The notes below the pieces were generated by a model. The model saw nothing but the letters and a program-made list of their open reading frames with translations. It made no database searches and had not been told where the DNA came from. A program made the translations under genes and the position numbers. A stretch of DNA of 64,000 nucleotides from Arthrobacter sp. PsM3 (GTDB taxonomy: Bacteria > Actinomycetota > Actinomycetes > Actinomycetales > Micrococcaceae), in assembly GCF_030433895.1 (NCBI RefSeq), contig NZ_JARUXE010000028.1, forward strand, positions 1-64,000. Reading direction: 5' to 3'. This document shows positions 9,053-17,085 of the stretch, in pieces (within the stretch, counting starts at the first letter, position 1; each line of letters starts with the position of its first letter).

Positions 9053-9547
9053 CTAGTAGCCGATCCGGGTCTGCAGGCTGTTCCAGGTGTTGAACGGCTG
9101 CAGTACAGGAGGCGCTTCCGGGCCGTCAAGCTCCAGCTTGCGCACGGGCAGGACAGCCTCTGGCTGGTTGTTCTCGAAGTACTCGTAAAACACGGCGTCG
9201 TCGAACCCGACGGAGGCGGCGTCGTGGCGGTCGGCGGCAAAAATGACGCGGTCCACGCGGGCCCAGAGGGCGGAGGCCAGGCACATGGGGCACGGTTCGC
9301 AGCTGGTGTAGAGCGTGGCCCCGCTGAGCTCGAAGGTGCCTAGTTCGGTGCAGGCCCGGCGGATGGCTGTGACCTCGGCATGGGCGGTGGGGTCGTTGGT
9401 GGCGGTGACCCGGTTGACGCCGTCGAATGCCTGGCCGTCCGCGGTGACGATGACGGCCCCGAAAGGCCCCCCGCTGTTCAGGACGTTGGCCGTGGCCAGC
9501 TCGATGGACCGGGCAAGATGCGTCTGGTCCGTGACGGTGACAGCCAT
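9053..9547 (-). CDS. Guanine deaminase-type nucleoside deaminase
   Basis: 164 residues, cytidine/deoxycytidylate deaminase superfamily. The zinc site is complete: HAE at 56-58 and PCPMC with Cys86 and Cys89. The length and the N-terminal GGPFGAVIV and C-terminal region resemble Bacillus GuaD, which turns guanine into xanthine, the substrate of the neighbouring xanthine dehydrogenase. AAGGGAG lies seven bases before the ATG. A 15-bp palindrome matching the ureide operator lies about 200 bp upstream. tRNA adenosine deaminases share the motif, but the purine catabolic context favours GuaD. Confidence 0.8.
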   Translation of the reverse strand: MAVTVTDQTHLARSIELATANVLNSGGPFGAVIVTADGQAFDGVNRVTATNDPTAHAEVTAIRRACTELGTFELSGATLYTSCEPCPMCLASALWARVDRVIFAADRHDAASVGFDDAVFYEYFENNQPEAVLPVRKLELDGPEAPPVLQPFNTWNSLQTRIGY

Positions 9548-9730
9548 GATGCGACTCCCTTGTGCCTGTGGAAGCCAGTACCCCGTGGCCCAACGTAATG
9601 CGTCAGCTGCGTCGGTTACCAGGCTTCAGCGTGTGCGATGAAGGTTCAGTTGCGCCTGGTAGATAGCCCCCGGGTCCCCGGGTGCCCGCCTTTGACACCA
9701 GCGAGACTAGCAGCGGATCGAGTGCCGCGC

Positions 9731-9787
9731 CAGCGTCTTCTGGAAGCATAGTTTCGTGATGTGAAATCCAGATTTCCGAGTCGTCAC
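9731..9787 (-). promoter_or_regulatory. Ureide-type operator with flanking half-sites
   Basis: TTTCGTGATGTGAAA at 9752-9766 is a TTTC-N7-GAAA palindrome matching the regional consensus TTYCAYAAWRYGRAA at 13 of 15 positions. A right half-site TGGAA (9741-9745) and a left half-site TTTC (9773-9776) occur exactly 21 bp to either side. TATGCT at 9750-9745 on the minus strand could be a -10 box for guanine deaminase. The remaining sequence between 9548 and 9842 holds no gene I can support. Confidence 0.55.
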
Positions 9788-9842
9788 AATGCACGCCCGG
9801 GCAGGTTGGGGCAGGCGGGACCGGGCCCGGAAGCTGCCGGAC

Positions 9843-10055
9843 CTATTGTGGAGCATCCGGGCGCGGCGCTGAAGCTGGCAGCCGGTTGGACCTGGCCGCC
9901 CGCAGCCGGTTGACCCAGCGCGAAACCCGTCCGGGCCGGTGCCCACGGTTGGCCGGGAAATAGAAGTCGGGATCGGTGCCGCCGCGGGGCAGATAGAGCT
10001 CGTCCACTGCCTGCGGCGGCTCGGTACCCTGCGTGGCGGGCGCTTGCTGTTGCAT
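9843..10055 (-). CDS. Small conserved-looking protein of unknown function
   Basis: 70 residues, no recognised family. It starts MQQQ, has an acidic middle with YLPRGGTDPDFYFP, and ends in a basic, Arg-rich stretch with Pro/Ala; no signal peptide or membrane segment. The case for a real gene is strong: AAGGAG lies seven bases before the ATG, and a TTGACC-17-TAACGT promoter (10137-10109) lies upstream with twin operators between it and the start. It is divergent from urate oxidase, so it should be expressed with purine catabolism. Function cannot be deduced; a small regulator, chaperone or partner of a purine enzyme are only possibilities. Confidence 0.7.
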   Translation of the reverse strand: MQQQAPATQGTEPPQAVDELYLPRGGTDPDFYFPANRGHRPGRVSRWVNRLRAARSNRLPASAPRPDAPQ

Positions 10056-10072
10056 TTTATGCTCCTTCGTTA

Positions 10073-10108
10073 TTTCACAATACGAAATTCAGTTCTTGTT
10101 ATACGGAA
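10073..10108 (-). promoter_or_regulatory. Twin operators for the 70-residue protein gene
   Basis: TTTCACAATACGAAA at 10073-10087 matches the regional consensus at all 15 positions. A second, weaker site (10094-10108, right half ATACGGAA intact) begins exactly 21 bp away. The pair runs directly from the -10 box toward the ribosome-binding site, so a bound repressor would cover the transcription start. Confidence 0.65.
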
Positions 10109-10137
10109 ACGTTAGGGGCATGCCGGAGTCCGGTCAA
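10109..10137 (-). promoter_or_regulatory. Promoter of the 70-residue protein gene
   Basis: On the minus strand TTGACC (10137-10132) and TAACGT (10114-10109) are separated by 17 bp, a good match to the vegetative consensus. The expected start is near 10102, inside the twin operator. Confidence 0.6.
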
Positions 10138-10170
10138 GGGTCTGCGACCCCGGTCACGCGGCGCCCCGGT

Positions 10171-10194
10171 CACAATCGGAAAGTTCGGATTGTG
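10171..10194. promoter_or_regulatory. Inverted repeat CACAATC-N10-GATTGTG
   Basis: Perfect 7-bp arms that end two bases before the -35 element of the plus-strand promoter at 10196, a position typical of an activator site. No matching family was recognised. Confidence 0.4.
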
Positions 10195-10195
10195 A

Positions 10196-10224
10196 TTTAC
10201 AGCACCGCCGGGCTGAGTTAGCCT
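10196..10224 (+). promoter_or_regulatory. Promoter upstream of the urate oxidase leader
   Basis: TTTACA (10196-10201) and TAGCCT (10219-10224) are exactly 17 bp apart. The predicted start is near 10231, about 175 bases before the urate oxidase ATG and 50 bases before an intrinsic terminator. Confidence 0.55.
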
Positions 10225-10230
10225 TGAAAG

Positions 10231-10313
10231 TAATTCGTGGCGTAGGTCACGTAACCTGGGAGCAGCAGGCAGGGTTGTAATGAGCTGGCGTCAACTGACG
10301 TCGGCTCTTTTTT
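10231..10313 (+). ncRNA. Candidate ~83-nt small RNA or terminated leader
   Basis: The interval runs from the predicted start of the 10196 promoter to the T-run of the hairpin at 10282. It has no open frame with a ribosome-binding site. Short hairpins are possible (CGTG...CACG at 10235-10250; AACCTG...CAGG at 10253-10269). It may be a free small RNA, or a leader whose terminator gates urate oxidase transcription. It does not match any riboswitch consensus I can recall. The boundaries are inferred from sequence signals only. Confidence 0.4.
10282..10313 (+). terminator. Intrinsic terminator in the urate oxidase upstream region
   Basis: A 12-bp stem (10282-10293 with 10296-10307, two G-U pairs) is followed by six T residues (10308-10313). 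This is a textbook Rho-independent terminator, unusual in such a GC-rich genome, and lies 93 bases before the urate oxidase ATG. Confidence 0.75.
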
Positions 10314-10354
10314 ATGGGCCGGCGGAGAAAGAAACGAACGCGAAACGCGTCCGA

Positions 10355-10390
10355 AATTTCTATGTGGAAGTTTGACTCCACATACCGGAA
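10355..10390 (+). promoter_or_regulatory. Twin operators upstream of urate oxidase
   Basis: CTCCACATACCGGAA (10376-10390) fits the regional consensus at 12 of 15 positions, and a weaker site with an intact right half ATGTGGAA (10355-10369) begins 21 bp before it. The same region also forms a perfect 8-8-8 palindrome, TATGTGGA-N8-TCCACATA, at 10361-10384. The operator ends 15 bases before the ATG. Confidence 0.5.
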
Positions 10391-10405
10391 GTTGGGAACC
10401 CCTCC

Positions 10406-11314
10406 ATGAACAACAAGATCGTCCTCGGACAGAACCAGTACGGTAAAGCCGAAGTTCGCGTCGTCAAGATCACCCGCGACACGGAGCGCCACGAGATCGA
10501 AGACCTCAACGTCACCTCGCAGCTCCGCGGCGACTTCGCCGCGGCCCACCTCGAAGGCGACAACAGCCACGTGGTGGCCACGGACACGCAGAAGAACACC
10601 ATCTACGCCTTCGCCCGGGAGGGCATCGGCTCCCCGGAGGCGTTCCTCCTCCGGCTCGGAGAGCACTTCACCTCAAGCTTCGACTGGGTGAGCGGCGGCC
10701 GCTGGGCGGCCGAGTCCTACAGCTGGGACCGCATCCAGGCCCACGGCGCAGCGCACGACCACTCCTTTGTCCGCAACGGCCAGGAAGTCCGGACCGCGGT
10801 GCTGGTCCGCGACGGCGCCGAGCAGCACCTCATCTCCGGGCTCAAGGACCTCACCGTCCTCAAATCCACCCAGTCAGGCTTCGTCGGCTACCCGCGGGAC
10901 AAGTACACCACCCTGCCGGAAACCACTGACCGGATCCTCGCCACCGACGTTTCCGCCCGCTGGCGCTTCAACGCCGGCACGGACTTCAGCTCCCTCGACT
11001 TCAACAAGAGCTACGAGGACGTCAAGGCCCTCCTGCTGGAGGGCTTCACCGAGAAGTACTCGCACGCCCTGCAGCAGACCCTGTTCGACATGGGCGCCAA
11101 GGTCCTGGAAGCACACAGCGAGATCGACGAAATCAAGTTCTCGATGCCCAACAAGCACCACTTCCTGGTGGACCTCTCACCCTTCGGCCTTGACAACCCC
11201 AACGAGGTCTTCTTCGCCGCTGACCGCCCGTACGGCCTGATCGAGGCGACGGTCCAGCGCGAAGACGCCATACCGGCCGAGGCCGCCTGGTCCGGCATCG
11301 CCGGCTTCTGCTAG
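10406..11314 (+). CDS. Urate oxidase (uricase)
   Basis: 302 residues, cofactor-free uricase with two T-fold domains. The VVATDTQKNT segment (about 57-66) holds the catalytic Thr, SGLKDLTVLKSTQSGF and the Arg in GYPRDKY shape the urate site, and the C-terminal MPNKHHFLVDLSPF and NPNEVFF segments complete the family signature. It oxidises urate to 5-hydroxyisourate in the cytoplasm. It follows guanine deaminase and xanthine dehydrogenase in pathway order. HIU hydrolase and OHCU decarboxylase, often next door in other genomes, are not in the window. Twin operators and an upstream terminator suggest both repression and attenuation. Confidence 0.95.
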   Translation: MNNKIVLGQNQYGKAEVRVVKITRDTERHEIEDLNVTSQLRGDFAAAHLEGDNSHVVATDTQKNTIYAFAREGIGSPEAFLLRLGEHFTSSFDWVSGGRWAAESYSWDRIQAHGAAHDHSFVRNGQEVRTAVLVRDGAEQHLISGLKDLTVLKSTQSGFVGYPRDKYTTLPETTDRILATDVSARWRFNAGTDFSSLDFNKSYEDVKALLLEGFTEKYSHALQQTLFDMGAKVLEAHSEIDEIKFSMPNKHHFLVDLSPFGLDNPNEVFFAADRPYGLIEATVQREDAIPAEAAWSGIAGFC

Positions 11315-11340
11315 GACCTCCGCCGCCGGTTCCGAGAGCC

Positions 11341-11388
11341 GCCGGTTCCAGTGCCGCCGCCAGCACGGGCGACGACACTGGAACCGGC
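11341..11388. terminator. Long hairpin between urate oxidase and the permease
   Basis: Perfect 13-bp arms GCCGGTTCCAGTG / CACTGGAACCGGC with a 22-base loop, just after the urate oxidase stop. There is no T-run, so termination or mRNA 3'-end protection are both possible. Confidence 0.5.
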
Positions 11389-11414
11389 AGGCATCACCCC
11401 ACCAAGCCACATCT

Positions 11415-11478
11415 GTTAGCCAGACACCGTTAGCCAGACAAAGACGTCTGCCATGAACCAAGAAAGTCTGCCATGAAC
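11415..11478 (+). repeat. Nested direct repeats in the permease leader
   Basis: GTTAGCCAGACA occurs at 11415 and 11429; GTCTGCCATGAAC occurs at 11446 and 11466, the second copy containing the permease start codon. The first copy creates a seven-codon frame (11453-11476, MNQESLP) whose TGA overlaps the permease ATG as ATGA. Confidence 0.7.
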
Positions 11479-12981
11479 ATGAAAAAGAAGGCTGCTGCCA
11501 GCCGACAGCCCGGAAGCCCCATCCCTTCGGCCCGCCGTCCCGAGGACGAAAGGCTCTCCCTTGCCAGCAGCTTCGCGTACGGATTCCAACATGTCCTGAC
11601 CATGTACGGCGGCATTATTGCGGTCCCCCTGATCGTCGGTCAGGCCGCCGGCCTCTCCCCCTCGGATATCGGGATCCTGATCGCGGCCGCACTCTTTATG
11701 GGCGGGCTGGCAACCCTCCTCCAGACCCTGGGCCTTCCGTTCTTCGGATCGCAACTGCCCCTGGTGCAGGGCGTATCGTTCGCCAGCGTGGCAACCATGG
11801 TGGCAATTGTCACCGGCGGCGGCGGCCTTCCGGCCGTTTTTGGGGCGGTCATCGTCTCCGCAGCGATCGGGCTCCTCATCGCCCCGGTCTTTTCAAAGAT
11901 TGTCCGGTTCTTCCCGCCCGTCGTGACCGGTACGGTGATCACCACGATCGGACTGACCCTGATGCCGGTGGCCGCCAACTGGGCCATGGGCGGCAACAAA
12001 AAGGCCGACGACTACGGCAGCATGGCGAACATCGGGCTCGCCGGGATCACGCTGGCCCTGGTGCTCGTATTCAGCAAGGTCGGCAGTGCCACCATTTCCC
12101 GGCTCTCCATCCTGCTGGCCATGGTGGGCGGAACGATTATCGCCGTCGTGACCGGGATGGCCAACTTCTCCAAAGTCGCGGACGGCCCGATCGTGGCGTT
12201 TCCAACGCCGTTCCACCTGGGTATGCCCACCTTCGAAATCGCGGCAATCATCTCCATGGTGATTGTGGTCCTGGTGATCCTGACAGAGACCATGGCCGAC
12301 ATCCTCGCCGTTGGCGAGATTGTCGGAACCAAAGTGGACTCCAAAAGGATCGCCGCAGGCCTGCGGGCCGACATGGGATCCAGCCTGCTGGCGCCCATAT
12401 TCGGGTCCTTCACCCAGAGCGCGTTCGCCCAGAACGTCGGGCTGGTTGCCGTCACGAAGATCAGGAGCCGCTACGTCGTCGCCGCCGGCGGCGTCATCCT
12501 CGTGCTGCTGGGCCTGCTGCCCGTCCTGGGCCGCGTCGTGGCCGCCGTGCCCACGGCGGTTCTCGGCGGAGCAGGCATCGTGCTGTTCGGCACCGTTGCC
12601 GCCAGCGGTATCCGCACCCTGGCCAAGGTCGAGTACCGGAACAACATGAACCTGATCATCGTCGCCGCCTCGATCGGCTTCGGCATGATCCCGATCGCGG
12701 CCCCGACGTTCTATGACAAGTTCCCGTCCTGGTTCAGCACGATATTCCACTCCGGCATCAGCTCCGCCGCTGTGATGGCGATCGCGCTGAATCTGCTCTT
12801 CAACCACATGAAAGCAGGCAATTCGGAGAACCAGTCGGTCTTTGTGGCCGGAACCGGACGGGTCATCCGCGAGGACGACCTGAAGCCGCTGGCCGACGGC
12901 GACCGCTTCGAGGGCGGCAAGCTGATCGACTGCGACGGCAAGGAAGTCCCGGTGGAGTCGGCATCGAGCTCCGACCACTGA
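11473..12981 (+). CDS. NCS2 family purine/urate permease
   Basis: 502 residues with about 12-14 hydrophobic segments. The nucleobase-cation symporter-2 signature QNVGLVAVTKIRSR, the PLVQGVSFA loop and an acidic LTETMADI segment in the central helix are present. NCS2 members carry xanthine, urate or uracil with a cation into the cell. Placement directly after urate oxidase favours urate or xanthine, as for the Bacillus pucJ/pucK carriers; uracil is less likely. The ribosome-binding site is weak (AAGAAAG), and a seven-codon upstream frame overlaps the start. The C-terminal ~50 residues are a hydrophilic tail, longer than usual. Confidence 0.88.
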   Translation: MNMKKKAAASRQPGSPIPSARRPEDERLSLASSFAYGFQHVLTMYGGIIAVPLIVGQAAGLSPSDIGILIAAALFMGGLATLLQTLGLPFFGSQLPLVQGVSFASVATMVAIVTGGGGLPAVFGAVIVSAAIGLLIAPVFSKIVRFFPPVVTGTVITTIGLTLMPVAANWAMGGNKKADDYGSMANIGLAGITLALVLVFSKVGSATISRLSILLAMVGGTIIAVVTGMANFSKVADGPIVAFPTPFHLGMPTFEIAAIISMVIVVLVILTETMADILAVGEIVGTKVDSKRIAAGLRADMGSSLLAPIFGSFTQSAFAQNVGLVAVTKIRSRYVVAAGGVILVLLGLLPVLGRVVAAVPTAVLGGAGIVLFGTVAASGIRTLAKVEYRNNMNLIIVAASIGFGMIPIAAPTFYDKFPSWFSTIFHSGISSAAVMAIALNLLFNHMKAGNSENQSVFVAGTGRVIREDDLKPLADGDRFEGGKLIDCDGKEVPVESASSSDH

Positions 12982-13072
12982 CGGCACCACCACTATGACA
13001 GTTGCGGCCCCATTCCCGGGGCGGGAAAGGGGCCGCAGCCGGCCGCGCAGGCCGGGTCGGGACAGCTGCAGC

Positions 13073-13828
13073 TTAGGTCTTGTTGAGGTCCCGGGAGATC
13101 GCCAGGGCCGCCTCGCGCAGCAGCGGCACGGCGCGGTCCGCGAAGGCCTCGTCCACCCGGGACACGGGCCCTGAGACGGAAATCGCCGCAGGGGTCGGCG
13201 CATTGGGGATGGCAATGGCGAAGCAGCGGACGCCGACCTCCTGCTCCTCCTCGTCGATGGAGTAGCCGCGGTCCCGGATCAGCTTCAGGTCCGCCAGGAG
13301 GGCCTCGACATCGCCGATGCTCTTAGGGGTGGGGGTGGGCATGCCCTTCCGGGCAACGATGCCACGCACGGTCTCGTCGTCCAGCTGGGCAAGAATCGCT
13401 TTGCCCATTCCGGTGGCGTGCATGAAGCCGCGGCGACCCACCTCGGTGATCATCCGCATCGAATGCAGCGACGGGACCTGGGCCACATACATGACCATGT
13501 CCGAGTCCAGCACGGCCATGTTGGCGGTTTCCCCGAGCCGTTCCACGAGGGACTGGAGCTGCGGACGGGCGAGAGCCCCCAGCTGCTTGTTCGCTGCCTC
13601 GCCGAGGCGGATCAGGCGCGGCCCCAGGGCATAGCGGCGGTTCGGCAGCTGCCGGATGTATCCCAGATTGACCAGGGTGCGGAGCAGCCGGTGGATGGTG
13701 GGCAGCGGCAGATCGGTGGAGGCCGAAAGCTCGCTGAGGGTGACGTCGCCGCCGGCATCAGTAATCAGTTCCAGAAGTTCGAAAACGCGCTCAACCGACT
13801 GCACGCCTCCGGTGGTTTTTTCCGCCAT
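13073..13828 (-). CDS. IclR family transcriptional regulator of the ureide genes
   Basis: 251 residues. An N-terminal winged helix (about 10-75, VTLSELSASTDLPLPTIHRLL) is followed by the IclR effector domain with the MRMITEVGRRGFMHATGMGKAIL segment and EEEQEVGVRCFAIAIPN near the C-terminus. I start at the ATG at 13828, which has AGGAG nine bases upstream, rather than at an in-frame TTG 33 bases earlier. Members such as AllR repress allantoin/glyoxylate genes and respond to glyoxylate or allantoin. It is divergent from the malic enzyme operon with twin operators between them. A CTTAG-N5-CTAAG palindrome (13887-13901) near its own promoter may serve autoregulation. Effector unknown. Confidence 0.88.
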   Translation of the reverse strand: MAEKTTGGVQSVERVFELLELITDAGGDVTLSELSASTDLPLPTIHRLLRTLVNLGYIRQLPNRRYALGPRLIRLGEAANKQLGALARPQLQSLVERLGETANMAVLDSDMVMYVAQVPSLHSMRMITEVGRRGFMHATGMGKAILAQLDDETVRGIVARKGMPTPTPKSIGDVEALLADLKLIRDRGYSIDEEEQEVGVRCFAIAIPNAPTPAAISVSGPVSRVDEAFADRAVPLLREAALAISRDLNKT

Positions 13829-13961
13829 AACTTTGGTCTCCTGAGGGGTTGCTGACGACAACTTTTATCCGCATCGTGAAAAAGAGCTTAGTAGACCTAA
13901 GATACCGCACCGCCATCGCACCGTCGACGCAGCCCGCGCAGCCAACATTCGGGGCTTGTAT

Positions 13962-13997
13962 TTCCACAAGGTAGATATTAATATCCATAATACGAAA
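13962..13997 (+). promoter_or_regulatory. Twin operators upstream of the malic enzyme operon
   Basis: TTCCACAAGGTAGAT (13962-13976, 12/15) and ATCCATAATACGAAA (13983-13997, 14/15) start 21 bp apart. A possible promoter TTGTAT-17-TAATAT (13956-13961, 13979-13984) overlaps both. The pair lies between the divergent IclR gene and malic enzyme. Confidence 0.65.
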
Positions 13998-14048
13998 TAA
14001 CTTGATTGCAACGAAAGCCCGCCCGCGGGCCGACTAGGAGGAAATTCA

Positions 14049-15455
14049 ATGGCGAATCCGAGCCCCGGAAACTCGATCACCCTGCGTGTGGAGGCACCGT
14101 CAAGCTTCACCGCCACCAGCGAACTGGCCGCCGCCGTCGGTGCCGCCGGCGCCGCGATCACCGCCCTGGACGTCACCGAGTCCCACCATGAGACCCTCGT
14201 CGTCGACGTCACCTGCAACACCACCGATGACGACCACGCCGCACGCGTCAAGGACGCGCTCAACGCGCTCGACGGCGTCACCGTCCGCAACGTCTCCGAC
14301 CGCACCTTCCTGATGCACCTCGGCGGCAAGCTGGAGGTTGTCCCGAAGGTCGCGCTGCGGAACCGCGATGATCTCTCCCGGGCCTACACCCCCGGCGTGG
14401 CGCGGGTCTGCCTGGCCATCGCGGAAAACCCCGAGGCCGCCCGGAACCTGACCATCAAGCGCAACACCATCGCCGTCGTCACCGACGGTTCCGCCGTCCT
14501 GGGCCTGGGCAACATCGGCCCGGCCGCCGCCCTGCCGGTCATGGAAGGCAAGGCGGCCCTGTTCAAGCAGTTCGCCAACGTGGACGCCTGGCCGGTCTGC
14601 CTGGACACCCAGGACACCGAGGAAATCATCATGATCGTCAAGGCGCTCGCCCCGGTCTACGGCGGCGTCAACCTCGAGGACATCGCCGCACCGCGCTGCT
14701 TCGAAATTGAAAACCGCCTCCGTGCGGAATTGGACATCCCGGTCTTCCATGACGACCAGCACGGAACCGCCATCGTCACGCTGGCTGCCCTGGCCAATGC
14801 CCTGCGCGTGGTGGACAAGAAGCTCGGCGAGGTCCGGATCGTGGTTTCGGGCGTCGGCGCCGCCGGCTCCGCCATCATCCAGCTGCTCAAGGCGCAGGGC
14901 GCCCAGCACATCATTGCCGCCGGCCGCTCGGGTGCCATCCACTCCGGCGGGGAATACAGCGACGAGCACCGCTCCTGGATCGCGGCCAACACCAACGAGG
15001 AGGGATTCTCCGGCTCCCTGCATGAGGCGCTCAAGGGGGCCGACGTCTTTGTCGGTGTCAGCGCGCCGCATGTGATCGGCGAAGAGCAGGTGGCATCCAT
15101 GGCCGAGGACGCTATTGTGTTCGCCATGGCCAACCCCACGCCGGAAATCGACCCGGTCATCGCCTCACGGCACGCAGCTGTGGTGGCCACCGGCCGCAGC
15201 GATTTCCCCAACCAGATCAACAACGTCCTGGCCTTCCCCGGGTTCTTCCGCGGGCTGCTGGACGCGGGGGCAGCCGACATCACCCCCGGGATGCTCGTGG
15301 CCGCCGCCGAGGCGATCGCGAACCGGGTGGCCGACGATGAGCTCAATGCCAGCTACATCATCCCCAGCGTCTTCGACCCCCATGTTGCCGCCGATGTCGC
15401 CGCTGCCGTCGCCGGCGCAGCCCACGCCGCCTCCGCCGTAGCCGCGAAAGCCTGA
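14049..15455 (+). CDS. NAD(P)-dependent malic enzyme with N-terminal ACT domain
   Basis: 468 residues. Residues ~10-85 resemble an ACT-type regulatory domain; the malic enzyme core follows with [36 protein letters not shown] and an NAD(P)-binding GVGAAGSAI fold. The enzyme decarboxylates malate to pyruvate. AGGAGG precedes the ATG. As first gene of an operon with malate synthase, it would return glyoxylate-derived malate to pyruvate and yield NAD(P)H. Twin operators just upstream indicate control by the adjacent IclR protein. Cofactor preference cannot be read off with confidence. Confidence 0.9.
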   Translation: MANPSPGNSITLRVEAPSSFTATSELAAAVGAAGAAITALDVTESHHETLVVDVTCNTTDDDHAARVKDALNALDGVTVRNVSDRTFLMHLGGKLEVVPKVALRNRDDLSRAYTPGVARVCLAIAENPEAARNLTIKRNTIAVVTDGSAVLGLGNIGPAAALPVMEGKAALFKQFANVDAWPVCLDTQDTEEIIMIVKALAPVYGGVNLEDIAAPRCFEIENRLRAELDIPVFHDDQHGTAIVTLAALANALRVVDKKLGEVRIVVSGVGAAGSAIIQLLKAQGAQHIIAAGRSGAIHSGGEYSDEHRSWIAANTNEEGFSGSLHEALKGADVFVGVSAPHVIGEEQVASMAEDAIVFAMANPTPEIDPVIASRHAAVVATGRSDFPNQINNVLAFPGFFRGLLDAGAADITPGMLVAAAEAIANRVADDELNASYIIPSVFDPHVAADVAAAVAGAAHAASAVAAKA

Positions 15456-15483
15456 TTCACAGCCTAAGGAAAGGACCCGGACA

Positions 15484-17082
15484 ATGGCCCTCATAGTCAC
15501 AGACCAGCACCCGATCGCCCGCGCCGAAGAAATTCTGAATCCGGAAGCATTGGCATTCATAGCTGAGCTGCACCAGCACTTCGCCGCCACCCGCACCGAC
15601 CTGCTCAAGGCCCGCCTGGTGAAGCGCGAGCACGTGGCCCGGACCGGGAAGCTTGATTTCCTGCCGGAGACCCGCGACATCCGGGAGGGCGACTGGAGAG
15701 TTGCCGCCGCCCCGGCAGCGCTGCAGGACCGCCGCGTGGAAATGACCGGCCCCGCTTCGCCGGCCAAGATGGCGATAAATGCCTTGAACTCCGGGGCGAA
15801 AGTCTGGCTGGCCGACCTCGAGGACGCCAGCACCCCCACCTGGTCCAACGTGATTGACGCACTCCTGAACCTCCGCGACGCAGCAAATGGCACCCTGGCG
15901 TACACCTCCCCGGAAGGGAAGGAATACACGCTCCGGACCGATGCCCCGCTGGCCGTGGTCGTGGCGCGCCCGCGCGGCTGGCACCTGGACGAGCGCCACC
16001 TGCTCATTAACGGGCAACCGGCGGTGGGCGCGCTGGTGGACTTCGGCCTGCACTTCTTCCACACCGCCAGGCAGCTGCTGGCGAATGGCCAGGGCCCGTA
16101 TTACTACCTGCCCAAAATGGAGAGCCACCTCGAGGCCCGCCTCTGGAACGAGATCTTCGTCTTCGCCCAGGACTACCTCGGCATCCCGCAAGGCAGCATC
16201 CGCGCCACCGTCCTGATCGAGACCATCCCGGCCGCGTTCGAGATGGATGAGATCCTCTACGAACTCCGCGACCACGCCTCCGGCCTGAACGCCGGGCGCT
16301 GGGATTACCTGTTCAGCATCATCAAGTACTTCCGCGACGCCGGCCCGCGCTTTGTGCTGCCGGACCGCGCCACCGTAGCCATGACCGCGCCGTTTATGCG
16401 CGCCTACACGGACCTGCTGGTCAAGACCTGCCACCACCGCGGCGCCTTCGCGATGGGCGGCATGGCGGCTGTGATCCCCAACCGCCGCGAACCGGAGGTG
16501 ACAGCCCAGGCCTTCGAGAAGGTGCGCGCGGACAAGACCCGCGAGGCGAACGACGGCTTTGACGGATCCTGGGTTGCCCACCCGGACCTCGTCCCGGTCT
16601 GCCGGGACGTCTTCGACGCGGTCCTGGGCGAGCGGCCGAACCAGCTGGACAAGCAGCGCCCGGAAGTCTCGGTCACCGTGGACCAGCTCCTGGACATCCC
16701 GTCCGCCGGCGGTACCGTCACCGAGGCGGGCCTGCGCCTGAACCTCTACGTCGCCGTCGCCTACACCGCGGTGTGGATCTCGGGAAACGGCGCCGTCGCC
16801 ATCCAGAACCTGATGGAGGACGCCGCGACAGCGGAGATCTCCCGCTCGCAGGTCTGGCAGCAGATCCGCAACCGGGTGGTCCTCACTGACACCGGCCGGA
16901 CCGTAACCCGCGAGCTGGTGTCCGGAATCCTCGCCGAGGAAACCGGGAGGCTCCGCGGCGAGGTGGGCGAGGAAGCGTTCGCAAAGCACTACCTCCCCGC
17001 CAGCAAGCTCATCGGGGATATCTGCCTTTCAGAGGAGTACACGGACTTCCTCACCACGCCGGCCTATGAACTGGTGGGCTGA
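15484..17082 (+). CDS. aceB: Malate synthase A
   Basis: 532 residues, the usual length of the A isoform (G isoform is ~720). Conserved features are the VKREHVARTGKLDFLPETR start region, MAINALNSGAKVWLADLEDA, VVARPRGWHLDE, KMESHLEARLWNE, RATVLIETIPAAFEMDEIL and the C-terminal NLMEDAATAEISR segment with the catalytic Asp. It condenses glyoxylate with acetyl-CoA to malate. It is 28 bases after malic enzyme and 3 bases before the next gene, so the glyoxylate here probably comes from ureides rather than from isocitrate lyase, which is not in the window. Confidence 0.94.
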   Translation: MALIVTDQHPIARAEEILNPEALAFIAELHQHFAATRTDLLKARLVKREHVARTGKLDFLPETRDIREGDWRVAAAPAALQDRRVEMTGPASPAKMAINALNSGAKVWLADLEDASTPTWSNVIDALLNLRDAANGTLAYTSPEGKEYTLRTDAPLAVVVARPRGWHLDERHLLINGQPAVGALVDFGLHFFHTARQLLANGQGPYYYLPKMESHLEARLWNEIFVFAQDYLGIPQGSIRATVLIETIPAAFEMDEILYELRDHASGLNAGRWDYLFSIIKYFRDAGPRFVLPDRATVAMTAPFMRAYTDLLVKTCHHRGAFAMGGMAAVIPNRREPEVTAQAFEKVRADKTREANDGFDGSWVAHPDLVPVCRDVFDAVLGERPNQLDKQRPEVSVTVDQLLDIPSAGGTVTEAGLRLNLYVAVAYTAVWISGNGAVAIQNLMEDAATAEISRSQVWQQIRNRVVLTDTGRTVTRELVSGILAEETGRLRGEVGEEAFAKHYLPASKLIGDICLSEEYTDFLTTPAYELVG

Positions 17083-17085
17083 TAA

